64,000 bases of DNA. Origin: Cladopsammia gracilis (lineage: Eukaryota > Cnidaria > Anthozoa > Scleractinia > Dendrophylliidae). Location of the stretch: contig JAJGOT010000352.1 in assembly GCA_022457155.1 (NCBI GenBank), forward strand, positions 466,001 through 530,000, read 5' to 3'. The notes below the pieces were generated by a model. It had not been told where the DNA came from, did not search any database, and was given only the letters and a program-made list of their open reading frames with translations. Positions 1 through 51,215 of this stretch are shown piece by piece. The stretch's first letter is position 1. Every line of letters starts with the position of its first letter. The position numbers and the translations under genes are program-made.

Positions 1-89
1 GAATTAACAAAACTGTTGTGTTCCATTCGTAATTTGCCTGGTCTCGGTCCTCGTAATGTATTAAGCTTATAGTGCACGACCCGGGAAAG

Positions 90-184
90 ATGGCGACCGA
101 ACAGTCTTTTATCATGTGGGTATTTCTGTACCGATCTCCAATTATTATTGCACCACTCGTGCTTTGGAGCTGCAACTGGCAACG
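90..184 (+). CDS. Possible first coding exon of an unrecognised small membrane protein
   Basis: An ATG in a strong start context (AAGATGG) opens 31 codons plus 2 nt and is followed by a GTAAGA donor at 185. The translation has a hydrophobic stretch (about residues 8-28) that could be one membrane segment. A candidate second exon at 802-856 is bounded by ACAG and GGTAAA. Joined in phase it would end in a TAA after about 47 aa. Read in its other phase the 802-856 block is fully open (begins DYKTTEAEDH), so the join is unresolved. I do not recognise the protein; the call rests on start context and splice motifs only. Confidence 0.3.
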
Positions 185-1146
185 GTAAGATCAACTGTGT
201 TTAGTGTTGTCTGGTTTACATTCGGTAAAAGTCTGTTTTACTCGTCGGTTTTACTACTTACACTGCCTTGTCGAGCTTAGCCGGTTTTTTCAAAATAATC
301 GGCGAATTTTAAAGCCAACAAGTCTTTTTTGCGTTGTTATTTTGAAGGCGATATCTAAGTATTATAGATAATCCTAAGCGAGTCCATACAATATTTAATT
401 TCACTTCTTTGTACAGTAGAACTTGCTTTGCTACGTGCTTGCTACTTGCTAGTCCTAACTAAAGGGAAATAGGCAATTGTAGAGCTAGCCATTTTATGGT
501 ATTAAGCCGGTATAATGTGATGAGCTACTGTGCTAACTGGCTTTATAACGTTTGTTTTCTAGCCACGGTAAAGGAAACAATTTCGAAGTTGTGGACTTTT
601 CACACCAGGGATTTTCCTAAAATATTTTAGTAGGGATGTGCAGCCCGGTTGTTGAAACGCACATTCAATTCCAACCCATCCATTTTCAGACCTATTAAAA
701 ATACATAATACAGTTTTCAGCACTTCAGTATTCTGGCATACAAATTTCATAATATATGTTAATCAAAGAAAAGCCGTTGAAAATATTTTGAATTGTGACA
801 GGACTACAAGACAACAGAGGCAGAAGATCATCGAAAACTTTACCCGCTAAAAGAAGGTAAAAAATATTAATTTATTAAATTGACGTCCAAGCCCGTTAAA
901 ATTAAGAGATAAGTTTTTTTTCACAGTTACTGGGCTTAAGCTTGTTACTTTCAAATCTTGTCACAATTCAGTTTAATCAGGAGGAGCTTTTCTTTGATTG
1001 ACTTCCACCAAATCTCATCTTTATCCGCCTCTTTTGAAGGCAATGGGTTGTGTATGAAAGTCCCTAATGAAATGTAATTACCAGTAATTACCGGGTCTTT
1101 CGAGAAACGGCCCCCTGAACTTGAAAGCGTGTATTTTCTTAACGTT

Positions 1147-1213
1147 CACATGGTGGCATGGTGTTACAAACATTTTTCATCTGAATTTCAGATGAAATGT
1201 TTGTAAAACTATG
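1147..1213. repeat. Hairpin-forming inverted repeat
   Basis: The arms GGTGTTACAAACATTTTTCA and its near reverse complement (TGAAATGTTTGTAAAACTATGTCACC region) surround CATCTGAATTTCAGATG. A direct repeat, TATGAAAGTCCCTAAT, lies on either side at about 1053 and 1302, so the hairpin may be the core of a roughly 270 bp MITE-like unit. The rest of 191-1950 outside this and the tRNA-like block shows nothing else I can name. Confidence 0.5.
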
Positions 1214-1340
1214 TCACCGTCCGAAGGACCGCCATGTTATTGAATTTTCCCGCGAAATTTTGTCCCTACAAGCCGCTAAACTAGTACCCAGACTTCCCGG
1301 TATGAAAGTCCCTAATTAAATTTTTCTTGGGTTTGCCGGA

Positions 1341-1410
1341 TCAACCCAGTGGTCTAGTGGTAAGAGAGAGATGTTAGCATGCAGAGGTTCCGGGTTCGAT
1401 TCCAGGTAAT
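1341..1410 (+). pseudogene. Degenerate tRNA-like sequence (tRNA-Gly-type T arm)
   Basis: An A-box-like TGGTCTAGTGG and a B-box GGTTCGATTCC sit about 35 bp apart. The T arm CCGGG-TTCGATT-CCAGG pairs at four of five positions and resembles a tRNA-Gly T arm. The presumed acceptor halves do not pair, and no convincing anticodon stem is present. It is probably a decayed tRNA gene or the head of a SINE. Confidence 0.45.
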
Positions 1411-2299
1411 TATATTCCATTTTTCTTTTTCTGATAGAAAAAATAATTCTAAAATTGGTGAAAATTTTTCTAAGTGTCGCTAAAATGGCAACGACCGTTT
1501 ACGAAAGGGAAATGCGCGGCGGCTCTTTCAATTGGCTCTGTGGATGAAAATGCGACCAATCAAATGGAAGTTCATATGACCAGTCCTTTCTTGTTGCGTC
1601 GTTTGTTTTGTTTTGTTTTGTTGTTATTGTTGTTGTTTTAATTTTTCCCAAACGGGACTGAGTTTTGCAAGGCGCAAAAATAGCACTCCGGCATTCTTGG
1701 GAGCTAAGACGTAAAATGAACTTACAATTATAGTGCACTCGACCAAAAATTAAACGCACTCAGATACTTTCTAAGACGGCCTAAAGCGAACGCACTTATA
1801 CACTACAAACCTCTCTCTCTCGTTGATAAAACAATGTTCGACGGTAAAAGTGGTATAAAACGGAGAACGGGCTTTACCAGACCCGAAATTTCATCAGAAG
1901 CCTTATAATGAATCGGGCTCCTTAACTGTAACCGAAAGCTGTTTTTCTCTTCAGTTCATTAATTCGATTGAGTAACTGCTCCGTAACAGTAATCCAACTC
2001 TGGATCAGTGATGTTAATTCGAACAATTCTGTGTTGCTCCTGGCGGTTCTCTAGTTCATGATCTATTTGTGTCTCCTGACTGCTATAAAACATTACCGGT
2101 ACCGTTTGAATAAAAACAAAATCGGTTTTGAGGGTTTTAAGTTCCAAAAAATAGACTGTCAGAGTTGATAAATTTAGCAAAACCTGAAATGCATTCTTCG
2201 CTGTACCTTCTCCCTCCCAGGGTGAAATCTCGGTTATGCGATAAAACGCTTCAAAGTATAAAAGATTCCATGACCTTATTTTAAAATTATATCACTAAC

Positions 2300-2357
2300 C
2301 TGTTTTCCCCACTCCTTCATTTCCAAGCATGGCAATTTTGTAAACCCTCTCCGTCAT
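2300..2357 (-). CDS. First exon of a Ras-like small GTPase (partial gene)
   Basis: On the minus strand an ATG at 2357 encodes 19 residues ending in GNEGVGKT, the P-loop (G1, GxxxxGKS/T) of Ras-superfamily GTPases, placed at residues 12-19 as usual. A GTTAGT donor follows at 2299 after one extra base (phase 1). An open stretch at 1959-2180 on the same strand could hold the next exon: it reads LTVYFLELK, then SSQETQID, resembling the switch region of RERG/Rasl-type proteins. No acceptor there keeps the frame cleanly, so the join is not proven. The remainder of the gene would lie at lower coordinates or outside the window. Confidence 0.55.
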
Positions 2358-4499
2358 GGCGCCGAGAATCTCTGGTGAGATCCAGAGAAGAAATCTAAAC
2401 GCTAACAATGTTGAACAGGTACTAAACCCTCAAGGCTGCCCTCTCGACAGTAATCCAATAATTAACTCTTCGCGTGATTTAATCTAAAATCCTTCCTTTG
2501 TACAACAGCTGCGAAAAGAGGATAAAAGCTATTAGATCTCTCAAATTGTTTTCGTTTTTGGCCGATTCACGTAGGTTGTAAGCTATCGAAACAATCATTG
2601 CAAAGAATCGCAAATTCCCAGGTCACTTTATCAAAGCACAGTGTATGGCAATGACGACAGATAACTGAGATAATTAAGATGCCGAATTTTAACCGGTAAA
2701 ATGTAGTTGACAGATTTATTGCGTTATAAGGAGATCAGAGCGCTTTATAAGCCCGTGAAAACTGATACTTTACTCTATTGCGGTGTCGTAAATCCCGCTC
2801 ATTAAATTCCAACTTTCGATGCTAGTGAAAAGTACTTCCTTTCTCAAAAGGGCGCGTTCAATTAAACGCATTCCGGAATAAGAATAATTAGCTCTAAAAA
2901 TCACTTGAACATACATTTGCTCAGAAAAATCTACCAACACTTCTATGAATAGCTCCAAAATATTGATTTAAGGGAATTGTAGTGATAATTTAATTCAGTG
3001 TCTTCAAAAATCCGGAAAACCGTAATTGATCGCACCCTAATATACAATTTACCGGAAGTTAACGAGAAATGGGAAGGAAAAATTCAAATGCATTCGTAAA
3101 ACATAGTTGGAACACTATAATGATTGTAGTTATTAAGAAGATGTTTTGGATTTCAAATTGGCATGATAATTGCTTAAAAAACAAGGATCAAAATAGCCGC
3201 TAAACTCCGTTGCAACCGATACCAATAATTGATTTCAGAGACGTCATCGGTACAAGCCGTTTGGTAGGAATTTTTTGCGGACTAAATTTTTTTGTTTTGA
3301 GAGAGTTTTGACAATCCACAGAATTGCCCGAAAAAAAAAAAAAAAAAACAGATACCACGCAGCTCTTTAGGTATCACGCAGCTCTATTGTTTTCAGGGCT
3401 AGGGTCCATTGTTGCTCAGCAAATCAGAGAAGACCTTGTAAGAGCTGCGGACTGCCCAAGATAAAAGGTACTTACTTTAAAAAGCCCAACTTGAGCCATA
3501 TTCATAACAATGGAAACCCCAAAATAATGGTCTGGTTTTGTTTAAAATTTTTCTACTAGTGCTCTAAAAAGTAAAGACAAGTGTCTTGGGCTGCAGATGG
3601 CCAGGATGGAAACGGATTGCAACTGTGAAAACATTGGGTAAATCTTTGAAGTTTATCGCCGTGTGTCTTCGATAACTCGCTAAAACTCAGATCACGGTGA
3701 TTTTCTTTTCAAAAATTCACTTGATATATTCCTTTAAGTGTTCAACAAGAATTTCGTGTTTGACAATCATTATGGTAGTTAGTTTTAATTTGGGACAACT
3801 TTGACTCAAAACATCGACATCAAAATCTTCAAGACACAGCTCCTTTAAGCGCTTTAGTTTAAAAATGGGTATTCTGGGTCAATGATTTTGCCAACGACTT
3901 TTGCCATTTTGTTTGAAATAGGAGTAAACAAAAAATATAATATTTACAGGAACGTGAGTGCATAACGGAGTCAATCTTTTATAGACCAATTAGAGAGGGA
4001 CACTAGACTGGCACGACAAGAACTCCCAGTTATCATGTCTGACAAAGGAGAGTGGAAAAAACGCATTAAATCGGTGCGGGTGTGCCCGAAGTAGATAGAT
4101 AGATAGGACTTGTCTATATTATATCTTATTATGATATCTTAGAAGTAACCAGATGAACTTTGTATCGGGTATTTAGCATTTACAAAGGAAAAACATCACG
4201 GTATACTTGTTATACCTTGTTTCAGCTTGGTTATATGATTTCTCATAAGCCATGCCATTATATACTTGTAATCCGGCATGATCAATATTTCAACTCAGTT
4301 GGCCCACTGTCAGACAAAATGCATTGCGAATTTAACGCAGTCGAAAATTCCCGAAAGAGCCAATCACGAGCGAGCTCGTCATTTGAAAACAAAAACAAAC
4401 GACCGCAAAGCCGACTGGGTGACAGTGGGCCTTTAAGATATTTTTTCACTCATACACTGGTCTTGAAGAAGAGTGGTTGACGGTTGTACTATAGTCGAA
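2358..4499. other. Intergenic stretch with nothing recognised
   Basis: No conserved coding exon, RNA gene or bounded transposon was recognised. It contains an A18 run near 3331 and a short GATA-type simple repeat near 4092. A 106-codon open frame at 4160-4480 has no family resemblance and is not annotated as a gene. Confidence 0.6.
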
Positions 4500-4652
4500 A
4501 TAGTAAAGTCGCACACCAGCCACATGTGGGCCACACGGCTGAAGCATGAAGCAACTTGGAACTAGGAGTATTGCTACTCCTCCCTGGATGGGATGCTAGT
4601 CCATCGCTGGGTTAACCCCAGCATTATGTCACCGGTACTCATTTATACACCA

Positions 4653-4800
4653 GGAGCTGGTTGTTCAATGGGTGGATAGCGCTATCCACCGGATAAATCA
4701 CTATCCAGCGGATAACACAACAGATTTTGTCAATACTTATCCACTGGATAGTGATTTATCCGGTGGATAGCGCTATTCACCTTTTTAACAACCGGCGCCT
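4653..4800 (+). mobile_element. Palindromic MITE, copy 1
   Basis: Terminal inverted repeats AGGAGCTGGTTGTTCAA and AGGCGCCGGTTGTTAAA (read inward from each end) frame a near-perfect palindrome built on GGATAGCGCTATCC, CCGGATAAATCACTATCC and a non-palindromic core (AACACAACAGATTTTGTCAA). It sits inside the SINE at the point where the second SINE copy reads ATACACCTGGGTGGAG. Confidence 0.75.
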
Positions 4801-4860
4801 CGGTGGAGAGAGATAATGTGGAGTAAAGAAGCCAGGCCTTGAACCATCGACCTTCAGACC

Positions 4861-4978
4861 AGGCCCCGGTTGTTCAAAAGGTGGATAGCGCTATCCATCG
4901 GATAAATCACTATCCACCGGATAAATCACTATCCAGTGGATAAGTATTAACAAAATTCATTGTGTTATCCGCTGGATG

Positions 4979-5009
<31 letters not shown>

Positions 5010-5028
5010 TTTTGAACAACCGGGACCT
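4861..5028 (-). mobile_element. Palindromic MITE, copy 2 (opposite orientation)
   Basis: Terminal inverted repeats AGGCCCCGGTTGTTCAAAAG and AGGTCCCGGTTGTTCAAAAG; same family as 4653-4800. The asymmetric core is reversed (AAGTATTAACAAAATTCATT), so this insertion is inverted relative to copy 1. Removing it rejoins the SINE sequence TCAGACC-GAAGTTCAACG. Confidence 0.75.
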
Positions 5029-5183
5029 GAAGTTCAACGCGCTAACCACTACACCACTCCACTCCACAGACTAACCACTACACCACTACACCACTACACC
5101 ACTACTACACAGGCTAACATTAGTGTCTCGACGAAGGTTACAACGTGAGGGCAGAGAGCAGACTTCCATCCAGAGACCTTTAG

Positions 5184-6476
5184 CAGGGCTGGAAATAATT
5201 TTGGGACGTCCACCGGTCAAGATGACCGGCCAAATAAATTTTAGCTCGGTCATACTTCATTTCTGGCCGGTCAAGTATAACGAATTTAATTTTCCACAAG
5301 TACACAATACGACCCCCCCCCCCCCCCCCCAAAAAAAAAAAAAAAAAAAAAAACACCAATGGCTAACTCATTGGTAAACGTTCGTGGTAGCTTTGCTATA
5401 GCTATTTAGCGTAGCTTTACGGTAGTTTTACCAGCGCTTTACGATAACGTTACGATGGCTTTGCGATAACTTTACAGTAGTTTACGGCAACTTTATGATA
5501 TAACGTTACGGAAACTTTACGATAACGGCTTAGTAGCTTTGTGATAACTATACGGTAGCTTTTCGTAACTATAACGTTACAGTAACCGTATTAACCGTTT
5601 ACGATAACGTTACAGTAGCTTTCATAACTATACGGTAGTTTCACGGGGACGTTACGGTAAATCTAACTTTACGGTAGCCGCTTTGCGATAATTTTACGGT
5701 AGCATTCGTAACTATACGGTAGCTTTTCATAACTATAACGTTACAGTAACCGTAACCGTTTAAGATAACTTTACAGTAGCTTTCATAACTATACGGTAGT
5801 TTTACGGGAACTTTACAATAACGTTACGGTACCTTTGCTATAACTTTACGGTAGTTTCACGGGGACGTTACGGCAAATCTAACGTTACGGTAGGCGCTTT
5901 GCGACAATTTTACGGTAGCTTTCGTAACTATACGGTAGTTTTACGGGAACTTTACAATAACGTTACGGTACCTTTGCTATAACTTTACGGTAGTTTCACG
6001 GGGACGTTACGGCAAATCGACCAAATCTAACGTTACGGTAGGCGCTTTGCGACAATTTTACGGTAGCTTTCATAACTATACGGAGTAACCGTAACCGTTT
6101 ACGATAACTTTACAGTAGCTTTCATAACCATACGGTAGTTTTACGGGAACTTTACTATAACATTGCGGTACCTTTGCTATAACTTTACGGTAGTTTCGAG
6201 GGGAAATTACGATTAATCTAACGTTACGGTAGCCGCTTTGCGATAATTTTACTGTAGCTTTACGGATAACTTTAAGATAACTCTAGGATAACTTTGCGAT
6301 ATTTATTAAAGTCATAGTGCATAGTAAACAACAGCTATTTTATTGTATTTCTAACGTTTTGAAAGGATCACTATGGATGTGACCGGTCAACATGACCGGC
6401 AAGACGAACGTTTGACCGGTCAAAGCCCCAATCAGGCCGGACATTGTCCGTTGACCGGCCGTTATTTCCACCCCTG
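5184..6476. mobile_element. hAT-like non-autonomous DNA element with internal satellite
   Basis: The ends are CAGGGCTGGAAATAA and, inverted, CAGGGGTGGAAATAA, flanked by a direct repeat TTTAG (5179-5183 and 6477-6481). Subterminal GACCGGTCA / TGACCGGCC motifs repeat near both ends. The interior (about 5390-6290) is a degenerate array of units such as AACGTTACGGTAGCTTTACG. A C18-A23 run lies at 5313-5353. There is no transposase frame. The CAGGG terminus is typical of hAT, although hAT duplications are normally 8 bp and only 5 bp match here. Confidence 0.7.
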
Positions 6477-6553
6477 TTTAGGTCGGAAGTCCAACGCGGT
6501 AACCTCTTGAAGATCTCCCCCAACCCCCCGGGGGAGCATCGCGCTTCCATGCC

Positions 6554-6741
6554 ATAGACAAATTCGGCTAACGCATTGTTGTACCCAATTCAAACCTTCT
6601 GGGAATAAGATTCTTTGTTCACAATATTACCATATAATTTCCATGTCAATGCTTCATTGTTATGGAAATATGACGAACAAAGAGTTCTAATCCCAAAAGG
6701 TTTGAATTGGGTACAACAATGCGTTAGCCGAATTTGTCTAT
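6554..6741. mobile_element. Foldback MITE
   Basis: Inverted arms of about 65 bp: ATAGACAAATTCGGCTAACG at the left and its exact reverse complement at the right, each continuing through GCATTGTTGTACCCAATTCA. The centre is a short AT-rich loop (about 6620-6670). It is non-coding. Confidence 0.75.
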
Positions 6742-7193
6742 TAGCTCGCCTCCGCCCAAAAGGTCGTTAAGTTAAGTAATAAAAAACTTAAAAATAATCC
6801 TAACTCTAATCAAAATGCTAATGATATTCACTTAAATCTCTCTTTGTGGCCTTTCAAAAACAAATTGACGAGGTGCAAACTTTGGTCGAGTTCCAACATT
6901 TCCCAGCGTTACAAGAAGCGAACGACAAGTCTGACAAGTAGGTCTGACAAGTAGTTCTAGTTGCGGCAGTTTATTTCTACGAGATCGATACATCTGTTAG
7001 AAATTAGGTTAAATCTACTAAATAAGGCAGAAGAAAACATCCGGCTTATTCTCACGCCTTTATTAAATTATTTTAACCAAATCGACGATTTTTCAGTTGG
7101 TTTTTCAAAGTAAAGTTTGTGTTACAATGTCGATCAGTTTTACTTTTTAAATTCCAGAGTCAAATTGTGAGGCGTGTAACATGTAACTCTTTT

Positions 7194-8020
7194 GAGTCTA
7201 TGGATAAAATCCTAAGGTGCTACCTTTCAGAATAAGGCTATTGAACAGTTGTTTTTCGTGCATGGTAACGTTTAAGTTATACAAGGTGTTTGAGTCTGCG
7301 AACGAAATGCTAGAGTGTGTTCATTCAAATAGAAGCTACTGAGCAGTACTTTCCTGTGGTACTGTTTACTATACTGTACAAGGTGGTTCAAACTTTTTAG
7401 TATGTGGATGAAATTCTAAAGTGTGACCATTCAAATGAAAGCTACTGAGCAGTACTTTCCTGTGGTGCTGTTTATTATGCTGTACAAGGTGGTTCAAACT
7501 TTTGAGTCTGTGGATGGAATCATAAAGTGTGACCATTCAATTGAAAGCTACTGAGCAGTACTTTACTGTGGTACTGTTTATTATGCTGTACAAATACAAG
7601 GTTGTTCTAACTTTTGAGTCTGTGGATGAAATCCTAAAGTGTGGCCATTCAAATGAAAGCTACTGAGCAGTACTTTCCTGTGGTGCTGTTCATTATGCTG
7701 TACAAGGTGGTTCAAACTTTTGAGTCTGTGGATGAAATCCTAAAGTGTGACCATTCAAATGAAAGCTACTGAGCAGTACTTTACTGTGGTACTGTTTATT
7801 ATGCTGTACAAGGTGGTTCTAACTTTTTGAGTCTGTGGATGAAATACTTAAGTGTGACCATTCAAATGAAAGCTACTGAGCAGTACTTTACTGTGGTACT
7901 GTTTATTATGCTGTACAAGGTGGTTCTAACTTTTGAGTCTGTGGATGAAATCTTAAAGTGTGACCATTCAAATGAAAGCTATTGGGGCAATTGTAAACGT
8001 GGTTCTAGCGTTTGAGTCTG
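7194..8020 (+). repeat. 106-bp tandem array just downstream of POLG
   Basis: At least six copies of a 105-113 bp unit, tracked by GAGCAGTACTTT at about 7341, 7447, 7553, 7666, 7771 and 7878. Each unit carries GAGTCTGTGGATGAAATC, TGTGACCATTCAAATGAAAG and TTTATTATGCTGTACAAGG. The same unit occurs singly or in short runs elsewhere: 12630-13020 and 13480-13540 on the same strand, and 9430-9640, 16200-16440, 38820-39200, 41627-42536 and 45262-45520 inverted. It is the internal repeat of a piggyBac-like MITE family. Confidence 0.8.
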
Positions 8021-8183
8021 AGAATAAAGTCTAATTAAAAGCACAAAATTCGAACAGCAGTCCTTTTCTTGTCATTGTTTGACTCTAAACAGTGCAAGTT
8101 TAAAACTGTAATAACTTATAATAACTTTGCCAAGGATTCTTACCTTTATACAACTCTAAATTTCACTGCATCTGACCAATCGT

Positions 8184-33485
<25,302 letters not shown>

Positions 33486-34014
33486 CTTTGAAGTATTTGG
33501 CTTCTGTGGAAAACATGAAGATTTAGTCCAGAATATTGTTAATAATCCACTAAAAATATGGTGCAATAATGTGCAAGTTCTCCTTTGCCGCCATTGAAAC
33601 AATTTCTGCACTCAGAGGGGGAGGGTTAGGAGTTTTCTAAAAATACTTAAAAAGTACGATGAAAAAAAAGTGTTATGTAAAAAGACGCTTCATTTTCTCA
33701 TATTCTACTTATAAAGTAATTTTATTGTTTTATTTTCCAAAAAAAAAGACTCTCCCAAAATATTGTTTGTAATATAATGGTCATTTTATTTCTCCCTCCC
33801 TAGTCTTCCTACCCCCGCTTCTCGAACCCCCGCGCTCTTTTATAAAGCCGCTGAATTGGTCTTCCTGCTTCATCGAAGGCTCGTCTCTGCCTGATGCAAC
33901 ACCGCCCGGAATTGTTGTAAATTATTTCATAATTTTCCTTTAAATTTCCAAAAATATTTCTCCTTCTCTTAATTATTTAAGCTTAATAGTCGTCTTAAGA
34001 ACTGAAGAAATAGG
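33486..34014. promoter_or_regulatory. Shared upstream region of POLG and NARS1 (divergent)
   Basis: The two start codons are 529 bp apart and point away from each other, so both promoters must lie in or near this interval. A POLG-side AG acceptor (TTTTCCACAG on the minus strand, ending about 33500) implies a non-coding first exon of POLG further right. No TATA box was obvious. Shared regulation is an inference from geometry only. Confidence 0.55.
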
Positions 34015-49063
<15,049 letters not shown>

Positions 49064-50440
49064 AAATACATCACTGGATTCAGTTTAATTCACATCAATT
49101 GCGTTAAAATGCGGCATGAGACATGCCGGTAAAATATATAGCTAGTAGAACAGTTACCTTAAATTTGTCTATTACTGATCTGTAGGACTAGGTTTTGATC
49201 GAAATTGGTCAGAAATTTTTCTTTCACTTTCCACTTTGGAATCCTTCCTTTTGGCCTATTTAGTTTCCAGATTTTCGATTTTAAATCGTGACTTGTTTAG
49301 CCAAAAATGTGAAAACAAAAGGTGAAACCGTGTTTGTTGTGTACTCTTTTAAACGATCAGCTGCATGACTGAATTCAAGTAGGCGTTTCTTTTGGATAAT
49401 CGCAATCCAGATCATGCGATCAAAAGATTTGATTGTCAACGATCGCTTAAATTCGATGGTTATTTAAGAAAGCGTTTCCATATGATCGCAGCGTTTTCGG
49501 CAAACGATTTAGTGTCCTAATATCCCCGATCGCTGGCGATTATATGGAAACCAGCCGACAAGGGACAACCCTATCCGAACATCTCTGTTAAGAAGAGGGT
49601 CATTCATTTAGGATCATTTAACCCTTTAAGCCCTAAGAGTGATCAGCATCAAATTTCTCTTTGCAATATTAATGCCTTATCAATCAAAAAGGTCATGAGA
49701 ATTAAGGACATGATCACACAAGATGAGTTCTCTTGATATCCAAACAATTTCCACCACTACTTCTATAGGAAATGTATAGGACTAGAAATGAGAATTTAAA
49801 TTTTGATGTTAGGGCTTATTTGACTAAAAGTAACGAAAACCAGGTTCATTAAATGAAACGATCCAGAGACCAATCTGAAGGTTTCGAGTATTTAAAATCC
49901 AGATATAGGCAAAAGAAGAAAGAACGCCTCCTGTTTGCGCGTACAATTAGCAGGGAAGCGCGCAATGGTTGTGTATGAGTGTAGTATTTTGTTGTCAAGG
50001 AATGGTAGTTATAATTATATGTCAAGTGAATTAAAATTTCAAAAGTATGACCACAAAGCAGTCTCACTTTGTTTTTGTGTATTGAAGACAATATGAACGT
50101 GGTTGGGCGGAGATGTGAGAATTTCTCTTCGAATTGAACACGCGAAGTGAAATTGTATATCCCCAAGCAGTCGTATTTTATTGAGCTTGAATACTTTCCG
50201 AAGGTTGCACGAACATTTCCGTTCTTTTCGGTAGATTTTCCGAAGTTTGTCGAAGATTACCGAAAACTTAAGATTTCCAAGGAAGATTGGAAGTTGTTTC
50301 GATAATAGGCCAACAACTTCTAGCTCGTTTGCCATTTAGTATTAAAGGGCGGACATATTCGCTCTTCATAGTGAAAGTAAAATTGATATCTTGACATGTG
50401 TCGAGCTTGATTTTTTCTCAGTGGTTGAAATCCCTGAACT
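49064..50440. other. Gap downstream of NARS1, no gene
   Basis: Contains a palindromic piece with GTTTCCATATGATCGC (about 49474) and inverted GGTTTCCATATAATCGCC (about 49555), and at 49850-50320 a dispersed repeat related to 21270-21840. No coding exon was recognised. Confidence 0.55.
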
Positions 50441-50484
50441 TTACTGAAGTTTGCATTTGAACCCCAAAATGCCAAAATGATCAT

Positions 50485-50600
50485 AATATTGTGCCAAAGT
50501 CGTGCAAACAATGTGCCCAGATCGTGCCAAAATTGTGCCTAAGTCGTAACAAAATTGTGCCCAGGTCGTGCCAAAACTGTCTGGGTCGTTCCAGTCGTTC
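50485..50600 (+). repeat. Minisatellite, about 20-bp unit
   Basis: Four to five imperfect copies of GTGCCCAGATCGTGCCAAAA, degrading to the right. Confidence 0.6.
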
Positions 50601-50757
50601 CAAAAACTATTGAGACGACATGGACGATCATATGGGAAAAATACTTTCCCGGACGATCGCAAACGACTGGGACGACCTCAGTAGCTTGAATAGAACTGAC
50701 TTCTATCCTGACGGATGACCGGGACAGAGACGACCAAAGCTATCCACTCTCAAAGCG

Positions 50758-51153
50758 TTGAGACACTATTGTGATGTGATGAGAGACAGGTCAGGAAAGG
50801 GTCTTCCACACTTCACACCAGTTCCTTCTCTGGAGTCTTCAGAGGTGAATTTATTCGCGCAAAATCTGTCCCAGCATTGTGCTCTAATGTCACGCCCTTA
50901 TGTTTTCCCTCCTTCAGTATTAGTGGGGTCCCTACTAAGATCCATGGGACAATACCGTATGCCATTTACGTTGGTTGTTTTAGACACGTACCCTAGAAAA
51001 TATTGGTGGCCTATCATTGTTGGCAAGACAGTTAAAGCACGAAAACTAGCTTCTGCGGGGGATGTTGGTGCTCTTTTAGTCCCATCGAAGAATGGCTGGA
51101 TGCCCCATAAGGCTATCCCAGGAGATCTATGGGCTTTCGCTGTGGACCCTTGA
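50758..51153 (+). pseudogene. RNase H-end fragment of a tyrosine-recombinase (DIRS-type) retroelement
   Basis: The frame contains VNLFAQNLSQHC, YVFPPSVLVGSLLRSM, LVVLDTYPRKYWWPII and PGDLWAFAV, resembling the region after reverse transcriptase/RNase H in DIRS and related YR retroelements (F-PP--L---L, then TLV-P-----WWP). A tyrosine-recombinase N-terminus follows in the same orientation, which supports the class. No upstream RT core is present, so the copy is truncated. Confidence 0.5.
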
Positions 51154-51215
51154 AGGTAACATTGATAGTTTTCCTTCTATCTTTTAGGACCTTCCTGTGG
51201 TTGCCAAACTGTTTA

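Larger units (their letters stand above)
4500..5061 (-). mobile_element. tRNA-headed SINE, split by two palindromic MITEs
   Basis: The outer sequence matches a second copy at 44130-44450: GATGGGATGCTAGTCCATC, then CATTTATACACC, GGTGGAGAGAGA, and a tail-to-head segment ending in CTAACCACTACACCAC. On the minus strand this end reads GTGGTGTAGTGGTTAGCGCG with a downstream GGTTCAAGGC, the A and B boxes of a tRNA-derived pol III promoter. The body is interrupted at 4653-4800 and within the tRNA-like head at 4861-5028, so this copy is dead. The 5045-5120 stretch carries degenerate ACCACTACACC repeats. Confidence 0.65.

Noticed and set aside
7194..8020. Regularly spaced repeats considered as a CRISPR-like array
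   Set aside because: The whole 106-bp unit repeats, with no unique spacers, in a eukaryotic gene-flanking region, and the unit belongs to a dispersed MITE.
33486..33611. In-frame upstream extension of POLG starting MQKLFQWRQ
   Set aside because: A good 3' splice site (TTTTCCACAG) lies about 15 nt before the MYRSINA start, so this stretch is more likely intronic, and the shorter start gives a typical mitochondrial presequence.
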